The translations under genes were made by a program, and so were the position numbers. Below are positions 51,888 through 61,203 of a stretch of 64,000 nucleotides of DNA, one piece after another. Under the pieces are notes generated by a model. It did no database searches and was not told the origin of the DNA. It was given only the letters and a program-made list of their open reading frames with translations. Source of the stretch: Luteibacter rhizovicinus DSM 16549. Lineage in GTDB: Bacteria > Pseudomonadota > Gammaproteobacteria > Xanthomonadales > Rhodanobacteraceae. The stretch covers positions 992,001-1,056,000 of the forward strand of contig NZ_CP017480.1 in NCBI RefSeq assembly GCF_001887595.1, in the 5' to 3' direction. The number at the start of each line of letters is the position of its first letter. Position 1 is the first letter of the stretch.

Positions 51888-52640
51888 ATGCGAAACCTCG
51901 ATTTCAGCTCCTGGCAAGGCCTCCTCTCCACCCTCTTCGGATTGGCGGTCATCACGCTCATCGGTGTGGGCATCCGGCTGCTCGCCATGCAGACGATCCA
52001 GCAGCGGCGCGAGCGGGAGAATCGGCAGATCAACGAGCGTCTTCGCACGCTGATCGCGGCTTACAAAACGCTCGGCGGTTCGTTCACCGGCAATCTCGCC
52101 GTCGACCCTACACACCTACGTGACCTGAAGCGCCTGGATGCCGAGCAGACTGCCATCGATGCCGCCGCATCGCAGGGCAACGAGCGAGCACGCCGCGTAC
52201 GCGATGCCGTGGAAGCCGCTCTCTCGGACATCATCCTCCTCGGCACCGAACAGCAAGTGGAACTGGCGGCGCGTGCCGCGACCGAGCTGGCCGAAGGCAG
52301 GCCCACGCACACTGCGGAGCTCGTAGTCTCGCTGCGCGACTTCATCCGCAAGGTGCTCGACCTGGATGCCATTCCGTCGAGCGTGGTGATTCCCAAGCAG
52401 GGCCCGACACGTCCGTCGAGCGGCTCAGGCGGTAAATCGCGGGCCGAAAGCGGCAAAGGCGATGGCCGTGAGGGTGCCGGAGGGAAGGGCGGTGGCGGCG
52501 GAATGGGCGGTGGCGGTATGGGCGGCGGAATGGGCGGTGGCGGTATGGGCGGCGGCATGGGTGCCGGCATGGCCGGTGGTGCCGCCGCGGGTGCGGGCGC
52601 CGGCCTTGCGGCCGACGACGAGCACGATCATCAGGTTTAG
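51888..52640 (+). CDS. membrane-anchored protein with Gly/Met-rich tail
   Basis: A 250-residue protein. One N-terminal membrane helix (about 11-33) is followed by a long helical, probably coiled-coil region (IQQRRERENRQINERLRTLI ... RVRDAVEAALSDIILLGTEQ). A Ser/Gly/Lys linker and a low-complexity C-terminus of repeated GGGMGG units end in DDEHDHQV. The Met- and His-rich tail could bind metal, but that is speculation. No family is recognised. The ATG at 51888 is used. Confidence 0.8.
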   Translation: MRNLDFSSWQGLLSTLFGLAVITLIGVGIRLLAMQTIQQRRERENRQINERLRTLIAAYKTLGGSFTGNLAVDPTHLRDLKRLDAEQTAIDAAASQGNERARRVRDAVEAALSDIILLGTEQQVELAARAATELAEGRPTHTAELVVSLRDFIRKVLDLDAIPSSVVIPKQGPTRPSSGSGGKSRAESGKGDGREGAGGKGGGGGMGGGGMGGGMGGGGMGGGMGAGMAGGAAAGAGAGLAADDEHDHQV

Positions 52641-52659
52641 CGTGAGGGGAGGCTGATCC

Positions 52660-53211
52660 TTAGCCGATCGCCTTGAGCAGCTCCGCGGTCGTCGTCGTTT
52701 CAGCGATCCGCGGGAAGATCGTGTTGACGCTGTTCTCATGCGCGCTGGCGACCAGATCGGTCATCGCGTCGGGTACGACCACCACGTTGTAGCCGTGTTC
52801 GCTGGCAAAACGCGCGGTGGATTCAACGCCGATGCTGGTGGCCACACCGACGATGACTACCTGCTCCACACCCTTGCCGAGCAACCAGCTGTCGAGGTCG
52901 GTGCCATGGAACGCGCCCCAGCGCTTCTTCTCGACGATGTGATCGGACGGTGCACGCTCGATCTCGGGAACGAATTCGATGAACGACGGATCCGATGGAA
53001 ACGGACGCGCGCCCGCGTCGGTACGACCCGGCGCCCCACCGGTGACATGCACGAGCACGACCGGACGACCCGACGCGCGAAAGGCACGGGCGAGCGAAGC
53101 AGAGCGCGCGACGATGTCCGCGGTGTCGTGCACCGTGGGAAGCGCGACGATGCCCTTTTGAAGGTCGACGACGATCAACGCGGCATTGGCGTCGAGTTGG
53201 CTGAGCGGCAT
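52660..53211 (-). CDS. isochorismatase-like hydrolase
   Basis: A 183-residue cysteine-hydrolase-fold protein. Asp16 (IVVDLQKG) and Lys95 or Lys96 (VEKKRWGAFHGT) of the catalytic set are present. The position of the nucleophilic Cys is Gly128 in ATSIGVEST. Gly at this place is typical of true isochorismatases such as PhzD/EntB, which hydrolyse a vinyl ether without a Cys, and argues against nicotinamidase activity. It is 39 bp downstream of a MarR regulator, in the same operon. Confidence 0.85.
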   Translation of the reverse strand: MPLSQLDANAALIVVDLQKGIVALPTVHDTADIVARSASLARAFRASGRPVVLVHVTGGAPGRTDAGARPFPSDPSFIEFVPEIERAPSDHIVEKKRWGAFHGTDLDSWLLGKGVEQVVIVGVATSIGVESTARFASEHGYNVVVVPDAMTDLVASAHENSVNTIFPRIAETTTTAELLKAIG

Positions 53212-53250
53212 GGTGAGTTCCTTGGGGATGTGGGGGTAAGACGATGGATG

Positions 53251-53712
53251 TCACGCAGGATCGCGGGTGCTCGAATCGGCAAGGCGACGGATCACCGCCG
53301 CGGCGATGAGCAGATCGCGTTGCTCGTCGGCCGTCAGGGTGGCCACCGCGCCAGCCAGCCACGATTGCTTCGCGGCGCGGACGCGACGGCGGGCCTCGAT
53401 GCCGGCGGTGGTCAAAGCAAAAAGAAACTGGCGGCCGTCCGTGGGATGCGGCGTCCGCTCGACGAGACCTTCGTCTTCCATGACCGAGAGCGTCACCCCC
53501 ATCGACTGCGGCTTCACCGACTCGGCGCGCGCCATGTCGGCAATGGACGTGGGGCCGGTCTCCTCGAGACGCGCAAGCACGGCCAACTGCGACCAGCTGA
53601 GTTCCTGGTTGTTGGTTTCCGCGCGAAGCCGGCGCACGAGCTGGCCGCAAGCGGTCAGGAGATCGGCGGCGGCGATATCGACGCCCGGGAACACGGAAGC
53701 TTGCTTTGCCAT
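53251..53712 (-). CDS. MarR-family transcriptional regulator
   Basis: A 153-residue MarR-type winged-helix protein (SWSQLAVLARLEETGPTSIA ... MEDEGLVERTPHPTDGRQFL). It probably represses itself and the downstream isochorismatase-like gene. Two perfect palindromes lie directly upstream of or over its start. Confidence 0.9.
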   Translation of the reverse strand: MAKQASVFPGVDIAAADLLTACGQLVRRLRAETNNQELSWSQLAVLARLEETGPTSIADMARAESVKPQSMGVTLSVMEDEGLVERTPHPTDGRQFLFALTTAGIEARRRVRAAKQSWLAGAVATLTADEQRDLLIAAAVIRRLADSSTRDPA

Positions 53713-53729
53713 GTCCCTACGTTAGGGAC
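53713..53729. promoter_or_regulatory. inverted repeat abutting the marR start
   Basis: GTCCCTA-CGT-TAGGGAC has perfect 7-bp arms and begins 1 bp upstream of the marR ATG. It may be a second regulator site or an mRNA hairpin that hides the ribosome binding site. Confidence 0.5.
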
Positions 53730-53750
53730 GCGAAACGCAACTTACAAGGC

Positions 53751-53764
53751 AAACTTGCAAGTTT
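53751..53764. promoter_or_regulatory. candidate MarR operator
   Basis: AAACTTGCAAGTTT is a perfect 14-bp palindrome in the 139-bp divergent region, with a related half site (ACTTACAAG) just to its left. MarR operators have this form and place. Confidence 0.6.
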
Positions 53765-53851
53765 GACTTCGAAAGTTTCTGCGGACTTGTTTGCTCGCGG
53801 CGGCGGTGGTGTCATGCACGGATGCGCACGGCACATCAGGGAGATTCGTCC

Positions 53852-54523
53852 ATGCCCGTTTTTCAAAGGCTCGCCCTCGCGTCGATCCTCGGCGTCGTCA
53901 CCCTGCCCTCCTTGGGACAACAGGCGACGCCACCCTCCGGTGTCGAACTGCCGCGAGTCACCGTCACCGCGGATGCCTACACCGAGAGCCATGGCGGCTA
54001 CCTCGTGTCGGGCGACTTCAGGACCGATCCGCGCATGCCCGGCGTGGTTTTTCCGGCAACCGCGCTGGTCGAGGGCGACGTGCTCAGCATCGAGCCGCAG
54101 TACCTCAACGGCAACGATTACGTCGTACTCCAGGAGTGCGCCTCGGATGACTGCAGCACGTCGCGCATCGTCCGCGTCTGGTCGTCCGTCGAGGGCCACC
54201 CCATCGGCGGTAGAAACGACCGCCGCATCCTGATTCCGCACGAGAACAAGTACTGGATCTGGGCCAAGCGCCTGCCGGAAATCAGCCACCCCGACTGCGA
54301 CACCTGCGCTACCCACTTCACCAGCTTCGTGCGACTCGGGCCACCGATGACGATCACACCCAATGGCGAGGAAGTGCGCTACCACCGCAGTGAACTGGAG
54401 GCGGCCGCCAGTGCCGATCCCCTGCCTGTCACGAAGCAGGAGCACGAGGGCTCGACCTTCGTGATCACGTTCGCCGGCGGCTCCACGGTCCGGATCCGGC
54501 GGATGCACGCCGCCGCACCCTGA
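53852..54523 (+). CDS. secreted protein, unknown function
   Basis: A 223-residue protein with a signal peptide (FQRLALASILGVVTLPSLGQ). Three paired cysteine motifs follow (ECASDDC and DCDTC) that suggest disulfides, in a beta-rich mature part (VEGDVLSIEPQYLNGNDYVV). GGGAG 7-11 bp upstream supports the ATG at 53852. No family is recognised. It is divergent from the marR gene. Confidence 0.78.
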   Translation: MPVFQRLALASILGVVTLPSLGQQATPPSGVELPRVTVTADAYTESHGGYLVSGDFRTDPRMPGVVFPATALVEGDVLSIEPQYLNGNDYVVLQECASDDCSTSRIVRVWSSVEGHPIGGRNDRRILIPHENKYWIWAKRLPEISHPDCDTCATHFTSFVRLGPPMTITPNGEEVRYHRSELEAAASADPLPVTKQEHEGSTFVITFAGGSTVRIRRMHAAAP

Positions 54524-54644
54524 GGATTGTTTCGATCCTTGCAAGAATGCCTTGAGAAGAAGCATCTAGCTCAACCCACGACGCAGGCGGAGCATGAGCG
54601 GCGCACCGGCAGCCCTGCCGGACAACGCCCACGGGAGCTAACCC

Positions 54645-55172
54645 ATGCGCCGCCCGATCCTCTTCGCTGCACTCGCCCTCGCTGCCCTGCCCGCCTTCGC
54701 GGCAGATAAAGCCCTCGTACAACCGCAGGTCGTGAGCAGTGACGAGCCGTCGCTGGACAAGCAGAGCGATCCGCGCATTCTCGCCGCCCGCCGCTACGAC
54801 ACGTTCTGGCAAACCGGCGATCCGGCCATGGCCCGCGCTGCGCTAGCGCCGGACTTCATGGACCGCGCCTTGCCTCCGGGACGTCCGCAAGGCATCGAGG
54901 GACCGTTACAGGCCTCGAAGGGTTTCCTCGGCGCCGTGCCCGACCTCAAGGTCGAGATTCCGCAAATGATCGTGGCCGGCGACCGGGTCGTAGTCCACCT
55001 GCATTTCAGCGGCCACTTCACCGGGACCTTCAAGGGCAGCCAAGGTAAGGGACAAACGGTGGACTTCATCGCCACCGACATCTATCGCATCGCCGATGGC
55101 AGGATCGCCGAGAACTGGCACCTCGAAGACAACCTGACCTTCCTCATGCAGATCGGCGTCGTGAAGCTCTGA
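54645..55172 (+). CDS. exported NTF2/SnoaL-like protein
   Basis: A 175-residue protein with a signal peptide (RRPILFAALALAALPAFA). The mature domain resembles SnoaL/ester-cyclase folds (ARRYDTFWQTGDPAMARAAL ... FIATDIYRIADGRIAENWHL). The hydrophobic pocket motif ENWHLED is typical of this fold. Enzymatic activity is uncertain. The 121-bp gap upstream holds nothing else. Confidence 0.82.
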   Translation: MRRPILFAALALAALPAFAADKALVQPQVVSSDEPSLDKQSDPRILAARRYDTFWQTGDPAMARAALAPDFMDRALPPGRPQGIEGPLQASKGFLGAVPDLKVEIPQMIVAGDRVVVHLHFSGHFTGTFKGSQGKGQTVDFIATDIYRIADGRIAENWHLEDNLTFLMQIGVVKL

Positions 55173-55240
55173 CGCGGCACGATGTCCTTGCCTACGCGGC
55201 GCCGAGCGCGGATGCTTGGGAATCGACTCCGGAGATTCCC

Positions 55241-55627
55241 ATGCCTTCCCTCGGTGCCATCGCCTTCCTCGTCCACGATTATGACGAGGCCATCGCCTTC
55301 TTCACGCGCGCGCTGGATTTCCACCTGATCGAAGACACCGACATGGGCGACGGCAAGCGCTGGGTGACCGTCGCGCCTCGCGGTTCGGACGGCACGCGCC
55401 TGCTCCTGGCACGCGCGGTCACTGACGAGCAGCGCGCCCAGGTCGGCCACCAGGGCGGCGGTCGCGTTTTCCTGTTTCTGAATACCGATGATTTTTCCGG
55501 CGACTACGCGCGGATGCGCGAGCATGGTGTCCGTTTCCGCGAAGAACCGCGACACGAATCCTATGGCAGCGTCGTCGTTTTCGACGATCTTTACGGGAAC
55601 GGCTGGGACCTCATCCAGCCCACCTGA
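55241..55627 (+). CDS. VOC-superfamily (glyoxalase-like) protein
   Basis: A 128-residue vicinal oxygen chelate protein (LGAIAFLVHDYDEAIAFFTR ... VVFDDLYGNGWDLIQPT) with paired beta-alpha-beta units. Such proteins act as dioxygenases, isomerases or binding proteins. The ligand positions read His14 and Asp/Asn later, so metal binding is possible but not certain. It is 14 bp before the dehydrogenase gene. Confidence 0.85.
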   Translation: MPSLGAIAFLVHDYDEAIAFFTRALDFHLIEDTDMGDGKRWVTVAPRGSDGTRLLLARAVTDEQRAQVGHQGGGRVFLFLNTDDFSGDYARMREHGVRFREEPRHESYGSVVVFDDLYGNGWDLIQPT

Positions 55628-55641
55628 CCCAGGAACTTGCA

Positions 55642-56595
55642 ATGACTGAACAAATGATTCGACTGGCCGTGCTGGACGATTACCAGCACGTGGCGATGCA
55701 GAGTGCGGACTGGTCGCCGCTGGCGGACCGGGCGGAGATCGTCGTCTTTCACGACCACCTGGCCGGGCACGACGAACTCGTACAGCGGCTGGCGACGTTC
55801 GACGCCGTCTGCATCATGCGCGAACGCACCCCGATGACCGCAGCACTGATCGCCGCCCTGCCCCGACTCAAGTTGATTGCCTCCACGGGGCGGGGCAATG
55901 CATCGATCGATCTCGACGCCGCCGCGAAGCACGGTGTCGAGGTCATGCACACGAATTATTCGTCAACGCCAACGATCGAGTTCACCTGGGCCGCGATCCT
56001 CGCCCTGGCACGGAGTATCGCCGTCGAAGCGGCATCGGTACGCGCCGGTCACTGGCAGGTCGGTCTTGGTACCGAGCTGCGTGGGAAGACACTCGGCATT
56101 CTCGGCCTCGGCCGCATCGGTGCCGAGGTCGCGCGGATCGCGCAGGCGTTCGGCATGCAGGTGATCGCCTGGAGTCAGAACCTGACCGACGAAGCGGCCA
56201 GTGCTGTCGGCGTCCGCCGGGTGTCGAAGGACGCGCTGCTCGCGCAATCGGACTTCCTCAGCATCCATACGCGGCTGAGCGACCGCACGCTCGGCCTGAT
56301 CGGTGCGGCGGAGCTGGCCGCGATGAAGCCGACGGCACGACTGATCAACAGTTCGCGCGGGCCCATCGTCGATGAGCAGGCACTGATCGACGCGTTGTCG
56401 CACGGCCGGCTGGCAGGCGCGGCCGTGGATGTCTTCGAGGTCGAGCCACTCGCCGCGGATCATCCCTTCCGTACACTAACCAACGTGCTGACGACGCCGC
56501 ACATCGGTTACGTCACCGAGGAAATGTATCGGACGTTCTACGGCGACAGCGTCAGTAACGTCGTCGCCTGGCTCGACCAACGCGTCAGAAGCTGA
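55642..56595 (+). CDS. D-2-hydroxyacid dehydrogenase family protein
   Basis: A 317-residue NAD-dependent dehydrogenase. The nucleotide motif is LGILGLGRIGAEVARIAQ. Catalytic Arg is in INSSRGPIVDE, Glu in VFEVEPLA and His in TTPHIGYVTEEM. The closest relatives act on glyoxylate, hydroxypyruvate or phosphoglycerate, but the substrate is not determinable here. It overlaps the convergent DUF2884 gene by 11 bp. Confidence 0.9.
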   Translation: MTEQMIRLAVLDDYQHVAMQSADWSPLADRAEIVVFHDHLAGHDELVQRLATFDAVCIMRERTPMTAALIAALPRLKLIASTGRGNASIDLDAAAKHGVEVMHTNYSSTPTIEFTWAAILALARSIAVEAASVRAGHWQVGLGTELRGKTLGILGLGRIGAEVARIAQAFGMQVIAWSQNLTDEAASAVGVRRVSKDALLAQSDFLSIHTRLSDRTLGLIGAAELAAMKPTARLINSSRGPIVDEQALIDALSHGRLAGAAVDVFEVEPLAADHPFRTLTNVLTTPHIGYVTEEMYRTFYGDSVSNVVAWLDQRVRS

Positions 56596-57427
56596 CCACC
56601 TTCTGGTCGCTGTCGCCGTGACGATCGCTGTCGTGATCGTGGTGTTCGCTCTTCGGCTTGATCGTCATGAGTTCCAGTGGCTTGCCGTTGCCCAGACGCA
56701 CGTTCCAGCCTTGCTGAAGGCCGGCAAGATCGTTGAGCTGCGGACAGATCGCATCGGTCTTCGCTTCGAGAGCCTTCGAGCGCTTGTTCATTTCGCGATC
56801 CATCGACTTATCCAGCGAATCGGCGCGCGCCTTTAATGCTGCGACCTTGCTCGCATCGCCCGAGAGAGCGGCAGTCACCGCGCTCGAGGTGACCGAGCCC
56901 ACCAGCTCGCCGACCGAATCGGAGACCGATCCGGCAACGGTCTCGGTCATGCGGTCGGCCGACCAGTGACCGGCGCCCACGCCCTCGTCGATCTCACGTA
57001 GGGCGTCGACCTGCTTCCGCTTAAGCTTTTCCAGCATCCTTGCCCGTTGGTCGCCATCGGCGAACGACAGCGTGACCGTCGTCATCGCCGAGAATCCCAG
57101 TTCCACGCCCTCGCGTGCGATCGCCGCGACCTGCGGCATCAGTGCACGAACGCCCGCCTCATAGCGCCGCAAGGCGTCGGCATCCTTCGCTGACACGGCG
57201 ACGGCCTTGCCATCGACGCGAAGCGCACCGTCGTGAAGGAATACCTGGGCAGGCGTCCCGTCGGTGCGATGGAAGGAAAGGCCCGCCGGCGTGACGTCGA
57301 CGTCATACGGCGTCGAGTAATCGTGCTTGCAGGTATCCGTGCTGAAGTTGATCCCCGTGGCCTGCGCCGCTGAGGCGGTGAGGGCGAAAGCGATGGCGGC
57401 GGTGCCGGCGATGATCGAATGGCGCAT
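56585..57427 (-). CDS. DUF2884 (YggN-like) periplasmic protein
   Basis: A 280-residue exported protein of the DUF2884 family. The signal peptide ends SAAQA. The core runs YDVDVTPAGLSFHRTDG ... VFLHDGALRVDGKAVAV, then a helical region with RARMLEKLKRKQVDALREI and a C-terminal AICPQLNDLAGLQQGWNVRL. The tail SEHHDHDSDRHGDSDQ is His/Asp-rich. Family function is unknown. The ATG at 57427 has GGAGAAGG upstream. A paralogue lies at 62060-62824. Confidence 0.85.
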   Translation of the reverse strand: MRHSIIAGTAAIAFALTASAAQATGINFSTDTCKHDYSTPYDVDVTPAGLSFHRTDGTPAQVFLHDGALRVDGKAVAVSAKDADALRRYEAGVRALMPQVAAIAREGVELGFSAMTTVTLSFADGDQRARMLEKLKRKQVDALREIDEGVGAGHWSADRMTETVAGSVSDSVGELVGSVTSSAVTAALSGDASKVAALKARADSLDKSMDREMNKRSKALEAKTDAICPQLNDLAGLQQGWNVRLGNGKPLELMTIKPKSEHHDHDSDRHGDSDQKVVSF

Positions 57428-57526
57428 GACCCTTCTCCCCAGGGAACGGATGTTCACCGGGTACGATGCGCCCGGCGCATCTATGGTTTAGTCCGTTCGG
57501 CGAGAGGAAGCATGGGCGGTTGGTCA

Positions 57527-57548
57527 CCCCTGACTTCCGGCAGGGGTC
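57527..57548 (-). terminator. hairpin downstream of the response-regulator gene
   Basis: CCCCTG and CAGGGG pair around an 8-nt loop, just past the response-regulator stop. No T tract follows on the minus strand, so a terminator role is only possible. Confidence 0.35.
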
Positions 57549-57549
57549 A

Positions 57550-58188
57550 TCAGGAGGCGATGCCGCGCTCGCGTGCGTACTCGGAAAGCCGACTGTCGTG
57601 ATCGATGCCGAGTTTGCGCATGGCGTCTCGCTTCTGCCGGCTGACCGTCTTGACGCTTCGGCTGAGCTGCTCGGCGATATGCGAGATCGACATGCCACCG
57701 ACATACAGGCGGACCACCTCGATCTCCCGCGCCGACAGACGCACGTTATCGGCCGTGGTCTGCAGGCCTCCGGTGTCGAACTGCCGGCGGATCGTATCGC
57801 TCATGTAGGCACGACCGGCCGCGGCATAACGCACCGCCACGGCAACCTCCCTGAGAGGCGCGCGCTTGTCGCACAGGCCCAGGGCGCCGCGGCTGCGCAT
57901 GGTCTGCAGCACGGCCGGGTTGTTGACCATGGTCAAGACCACGACGGGAAGGCGCGGATAGCGACGGCGAATAAGGTCGATCAGCGATAGTCCGTCACCG
58001 TGACGTCCGCCAGGCATGGAGAAATCAGTGACAACCACATCGCAGGGAAGCGACGCCAGCAGTTCGACGAGACGGTCGCCGTTGGCCGCTTCACCGACCA
58101 CCTCGATATCACCAGCCGCCTCCAGGGCGGCGCGGGCCCCCATCAGGACCACCGGGTGATCGTCGGCAATGATCGTTCGCAGAACCAT
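57550..58188 (-). CDS. NarL/LuxR-type response regulator (EvgA/BvgA-like)
   Basis: A 212-residue regulator. The receiver domain has acidic pocket ADD (8-10), phosphoacceptor Asp55 in VVVTDFSMPG, and Lys in LCDKRAP. A LuxR-type HTH (about 148-205: LSAREIEVVRLYVGGMSISH ... RSVKTVSRQKRDAMRKLGI) binds DNA. The ATG at 58188 is used. It is divergent from a hybrid sensor kinase 108 bp away, the cognate partner by position. Confidence 0.92.
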   Translation of the reverse strand: MVLRTIIADDHPVVLMGARAALEAAGDIEVVGEAANGDRLVELLASLPCDVVVTDFSMPGGRHGDGLSLIDLIRRRYPRLPVVVLTMVNNPAVLQTMRSRGALGLCDKRAPLREVAVAVRYAAAGRAYMSDTIRRQFDTGGLQTTADNVRLSAREIEVVRLYVGGMSISHIAEQLSRSVKTVSRQKRDAMRKLGIDHDSRLSEYARERGIAS

Positions 58189-58296
58189 GTATTCCCTCGT
58201 AAGCGGATTTGCGCCGCCGCTCTCCATGAGATGTGCTACTCATTCTTACCAGCGTGGAGATTACAGTAATCGTCCGCTCGTGGCTGAAGGAACACC

Positions 58297-61200
58297 ATGA
58301 AGCTATTGAGAATATTGGCCATTTTTTGCGGCATTTTGTTCGCGCAACACACGCAAGCGAGCAAAGCCGACGCGTCGCGTGAGGACACAGGACAGCGTGA
58401 ACACCTCGCATTCTTTCATGACACGGCGGGCTCGCTCGCTACGACGTCCACGTTGAACGACGAGCTCCACGAAAGTCCCGCTACGCGTCCCGTCGATGTG
58501 TCACTCAGCACGGCCGAACGAACGTGGTTGATGCGTCTTCCCGTGCTACGCATCGGGATCGATCCATCCGCAGCACCTCTGTCGCAGGTCGGTCGGAACG
58601 GTGAAGCCGAAGGCCTGGCGATCGACTATCTGCGTGAAGCGACCCGCGTGCTCGGACTTCGCGTCGAGACGGTGACTACTTCGGATTGGCACGACGCGGT
58701 TGCACACGCTGCCGCGGGCGAGATCGATCTACTACCGGCAGCATCGGCCAGCAACATCACACTGGCGCGGCGCTTCGGCTTCACCGCGTCATACCTCGAC
58801 CTGCCGGTGGTGATCGTCACCCGCGAACATAGCTTTCTGGTGACAGGCCCCGCCGATCTCGATGGACGCCGGATCGCCGCCAACCTCGCCCAGGGCGCCG
58901 TGGCGGCGGCAGTCGCACCGATGTCGTCGGTCGACATCATGCCGGTTTCCAGCACGGCCGAGGGATTGTCTGCGGTGGCCTCCGGCAAAGTGGACGCCTA
59001 TGTCGGCGATATCGCCACCGCCGAGGTCCTCATCCGTCGCGACTATCCAGCACGCCTCAGGATCGCAGCGCCGACGGGCGAACAAGCCAGCCTGTCGATG
59101 GCTGTGGATCGCCGCTTCGCCCCCTTACTACCCCTTCTGGACCGCGTGCTCACCCAACTCCCCGAACGACGCCGTCAGACGATTCGCAACACGTGGCTTC
59201 GTTCCGACTACACCTGGGATGGATCGTGGCGGGAAGTCGCACGCAAGGTCGGGCCGGCAGGAGCCGCGGTACTCGCCTTGTTGCTACTCGTCAGCCATGC
59301 CTATCTTCGCCTGCGGCGCGAGACGCGACGTCGCGAGGAAACAGAAGCCCAGCTCGCGGATGTGACGCGGCACATGCCGGCCGTCGTTTACCGCTTTCTC
59401 TATCACCCGGACGGGCGGATCGTGTTTATCTACGTGGGCGGAAATCCAGAGCCTATCTTCGACGTCTCGACCGACACGTTTCTTCACGATGAACGCCGTG
59501 CATTCGCACGGATCGATGCACGCGACCAACCGGGACTGATGGCCGAGGTCACCCGCGCCGCAACGTCGCTGACGCCCATCCACGCGGAAATGCGCATTCA
59601 TGACGTCGTCCCGGAACGCTGGGTGGCGTCGCATGCCGTGCCGCGGCACATCGGCGATGCCGTGGAGTTCACGGGCTACTGGATCGACGTGTCCGAGCGG
59701 CGGCGGCAGTCGAGCCAACTGGCCGCCGCGAAGGAGACCGCCGAATCGGCCACGCGCGCGAAGAGTCAGTTCCTGGCGACCATGAGCCACGAGATCCGCA
59801 CACCGATGCACGGCGTCATCGGCATGCTGGAAATGCTCGGCACGACCTCGCTCGACGCCACGCAGCAACGCCTGCTCGGCACGGCGGAGTCCTCGGCCGG
59901 TGCGCTGTTGCAGATCCTCGACGACGTGCTCGATTTCTCGCGGATCGAGGCGGGGCAGCTGACCGTGATTCCTGGTCCCGTCGATCTACGTGAGCTCACT
60001 GCCGCGGTCATCGACCTGTTCACCTGGCAAGCCGACAGCAAGGGCCTTTCCATCGAATGCAACATCGATCGCCATCTCGCCCGGCACGTCGTCACCGACG
60101 GCGCACGTTTGCGCCAGGTTCTTCTCAACCTCGTCAGCAACGCGATCAAGTTCACCACGCAAGGCAAGATCGTCGTGACCGTCGAGGCGACCGGGCACAC
60201 GCCGGGCCACCAGCAAGTACGCATCATCGTGGCCGATACCGGCATCGGCGTCGCGCCCGACGAGATGGCCCGACTGTTCGCACCATTCAGCCAGGCCGAA
60301 TCGTCCGCCGCAGGACGTCCTGCCGGCAGTGGCCTCGGCCTCGCCATCAGTCGCCGGCTGGTTGCACTGCTCGGTGGCCAGGTTGCCATGGCCAGTGAGT
60401 CCGGCGTGGGCACCCGCGCAACCGTGGAACTGGTCCTGGCCGTCGTCCCCTGTGACAACACGGACGCGCCAACGGCACGACCGCAAACATCATGCGTCCC
60501 GATGCCACTGAACGTACTCGTGGCCGAGGATCACGCTACCAACCGCGAACTGGTCGCCGCTCAGTTGGAGCGGCTCGGGCACCGGCACACCATCGTCGAT
60601 GACGGCGAACAGGCCTGGCAAGCGGCGACAAGCCAGGCTTTCGACGTCCTGCTGACCGATCTGCAGATGCCGCGGCGCGACGGCTATGCGCTGGCACGCG
60701 CCCTTCGCGAGAAACACGCCACGATGCACATCATCGCCATGACGGCGAACGCGATGCCCGAGGACAGGCAACGATGTCTCGCCAGCGGCATGGACGGCTT
60801 CCTGGCGAAGCCCGTAAGGCTCGCCGCACTGCGCGACGTGCTCGGCACGGTCAGGACCGGCGCTACCGTATGGGATCTCGACGCACTGCGTGAAGACTTC
60901 GGAAGCCTCGCGACCTTGCCCGCCATGGTGAATCGCTTTGCCGCGACCATGCGCGAGGATCTCGCTGCCGCCGCGGCGCTGCGCAGCGTCGAGGACATCG
61001 CGGCATGGAGCCATCGGATCAACGGGGGCCTTCGTGTCTTCGGCCCCTCGGGCGCAGCGACGATGCTGGAGCATTTCGAAGCGGGGCTTACCAGCCACGA
61101 CGCAGACGCAGCACGAGGAAGACTGCCGGGCATCGTTGCAGCGCTGCGTGTGCATGTCGACCGGCTGGTACGAGCTGCGAACGACCTGCCTCAGGCTTGA
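58297..61200 (+). CDS. unorthodox hybrid sensor histidine kinase (EvgS/BvgS-like)
   Basis: A 967-residue sensor. Signal peptide (1-22), then one periplasmic solute-binding domain (about 75-295: LRIGIDPSAAPLSQVGRNGE), a membrane helix (about 320-340) and a PAS-like domain (about 350-475). The kinase core has His498 in MSHEIRTPMHG, N box LLNLVSNAIKF and G boxes DTGIGVAPDE and GSGLGLAIS. A receiver with Asp788 (LLTDLQMPRRDG) and an Hpt-like domain with His906 (WSHRINGGLRVFG) complete the phosphorelay. The signal is unknown. BvgS has two such sensor domains; here one is seen. Confidence 0.93.
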   Translation: MKLLRILAIFCGILFAQHTQASKADASREDTGQREHLAFFHDTAGSLATTSTLNDELHESPATRPVDVSLSTAERTWLMRLPVLRIGIDPSAAPLSQVGRNGEAEGLAIDYLREATRVLGLRVETVTTSDWHDAVAHAAAGEIDLLPAASASNITLARRFGFTASYLDLPVVIVTREHSFLVTGPADLDGRRIAANLAQGAVAAAVAPMSSVDIMPVSSTAEGLSAVASGKVDAYVGDIATAEVLIRRDYPARLRIAAPTGEQASLSMAVDRRFAPLLPLLDRVLTQLPERRRQTIRNTWLRSDYTWDGSWREVARKVGPAGAAVLALLLLVSHAYLRLRRETRRREETEAQLADVTRHMPAVVYRFLYHPDGRIVFIYVGGNPEPIFDVSTDTFLHDERRAFARIDARDQPGLMAEVTRAATSLTPIHAEMRIHDVVPERWVASHAVPRHIGDAVEFTGYWIDVSERRRQSSQLAAAKETAESATRAKSQFLATMSHEIRTPMHGVIGMLEMLGTTSLDATQQRLLGTAESSAGALLQILDDVLDFSRIEAGQLTVIPGPVDLRELTAAVIDLFTWQADSKGLSIECNIDRHLARHVVTDGARLRQVLLNLVSNAIKFTTQGKIVVTVEATGHTPGHQQVRIIVADTGIGVAPDEMARLFAPFSQAESSAAGRPAGSGLGLAISRRLVALLGGQVAMASESGVGTRATVELVLAVVPCDNTDAPTARPQTSCVPMPLNVLVAEDHATNRELVAAQLERLGHRHTIVDDGEQAWQAATSQAFDVLLTDLQMPRRDGYALARALREKHATMHIIAMTANAMPEDRQRCLASGMDGFLAKPVRLAALRDVLGTVRTGATVWDLDALREDFGSLATLPAMVNRFAATMREDLAAAAALRSVEDIAAWSHRINGGLRVFGPSGAATMLEHFEAGLTSHDADAARGRLPGIVAALRVHVDRLVRAANDLPQA

Positions 61201-61203
61201 GTT

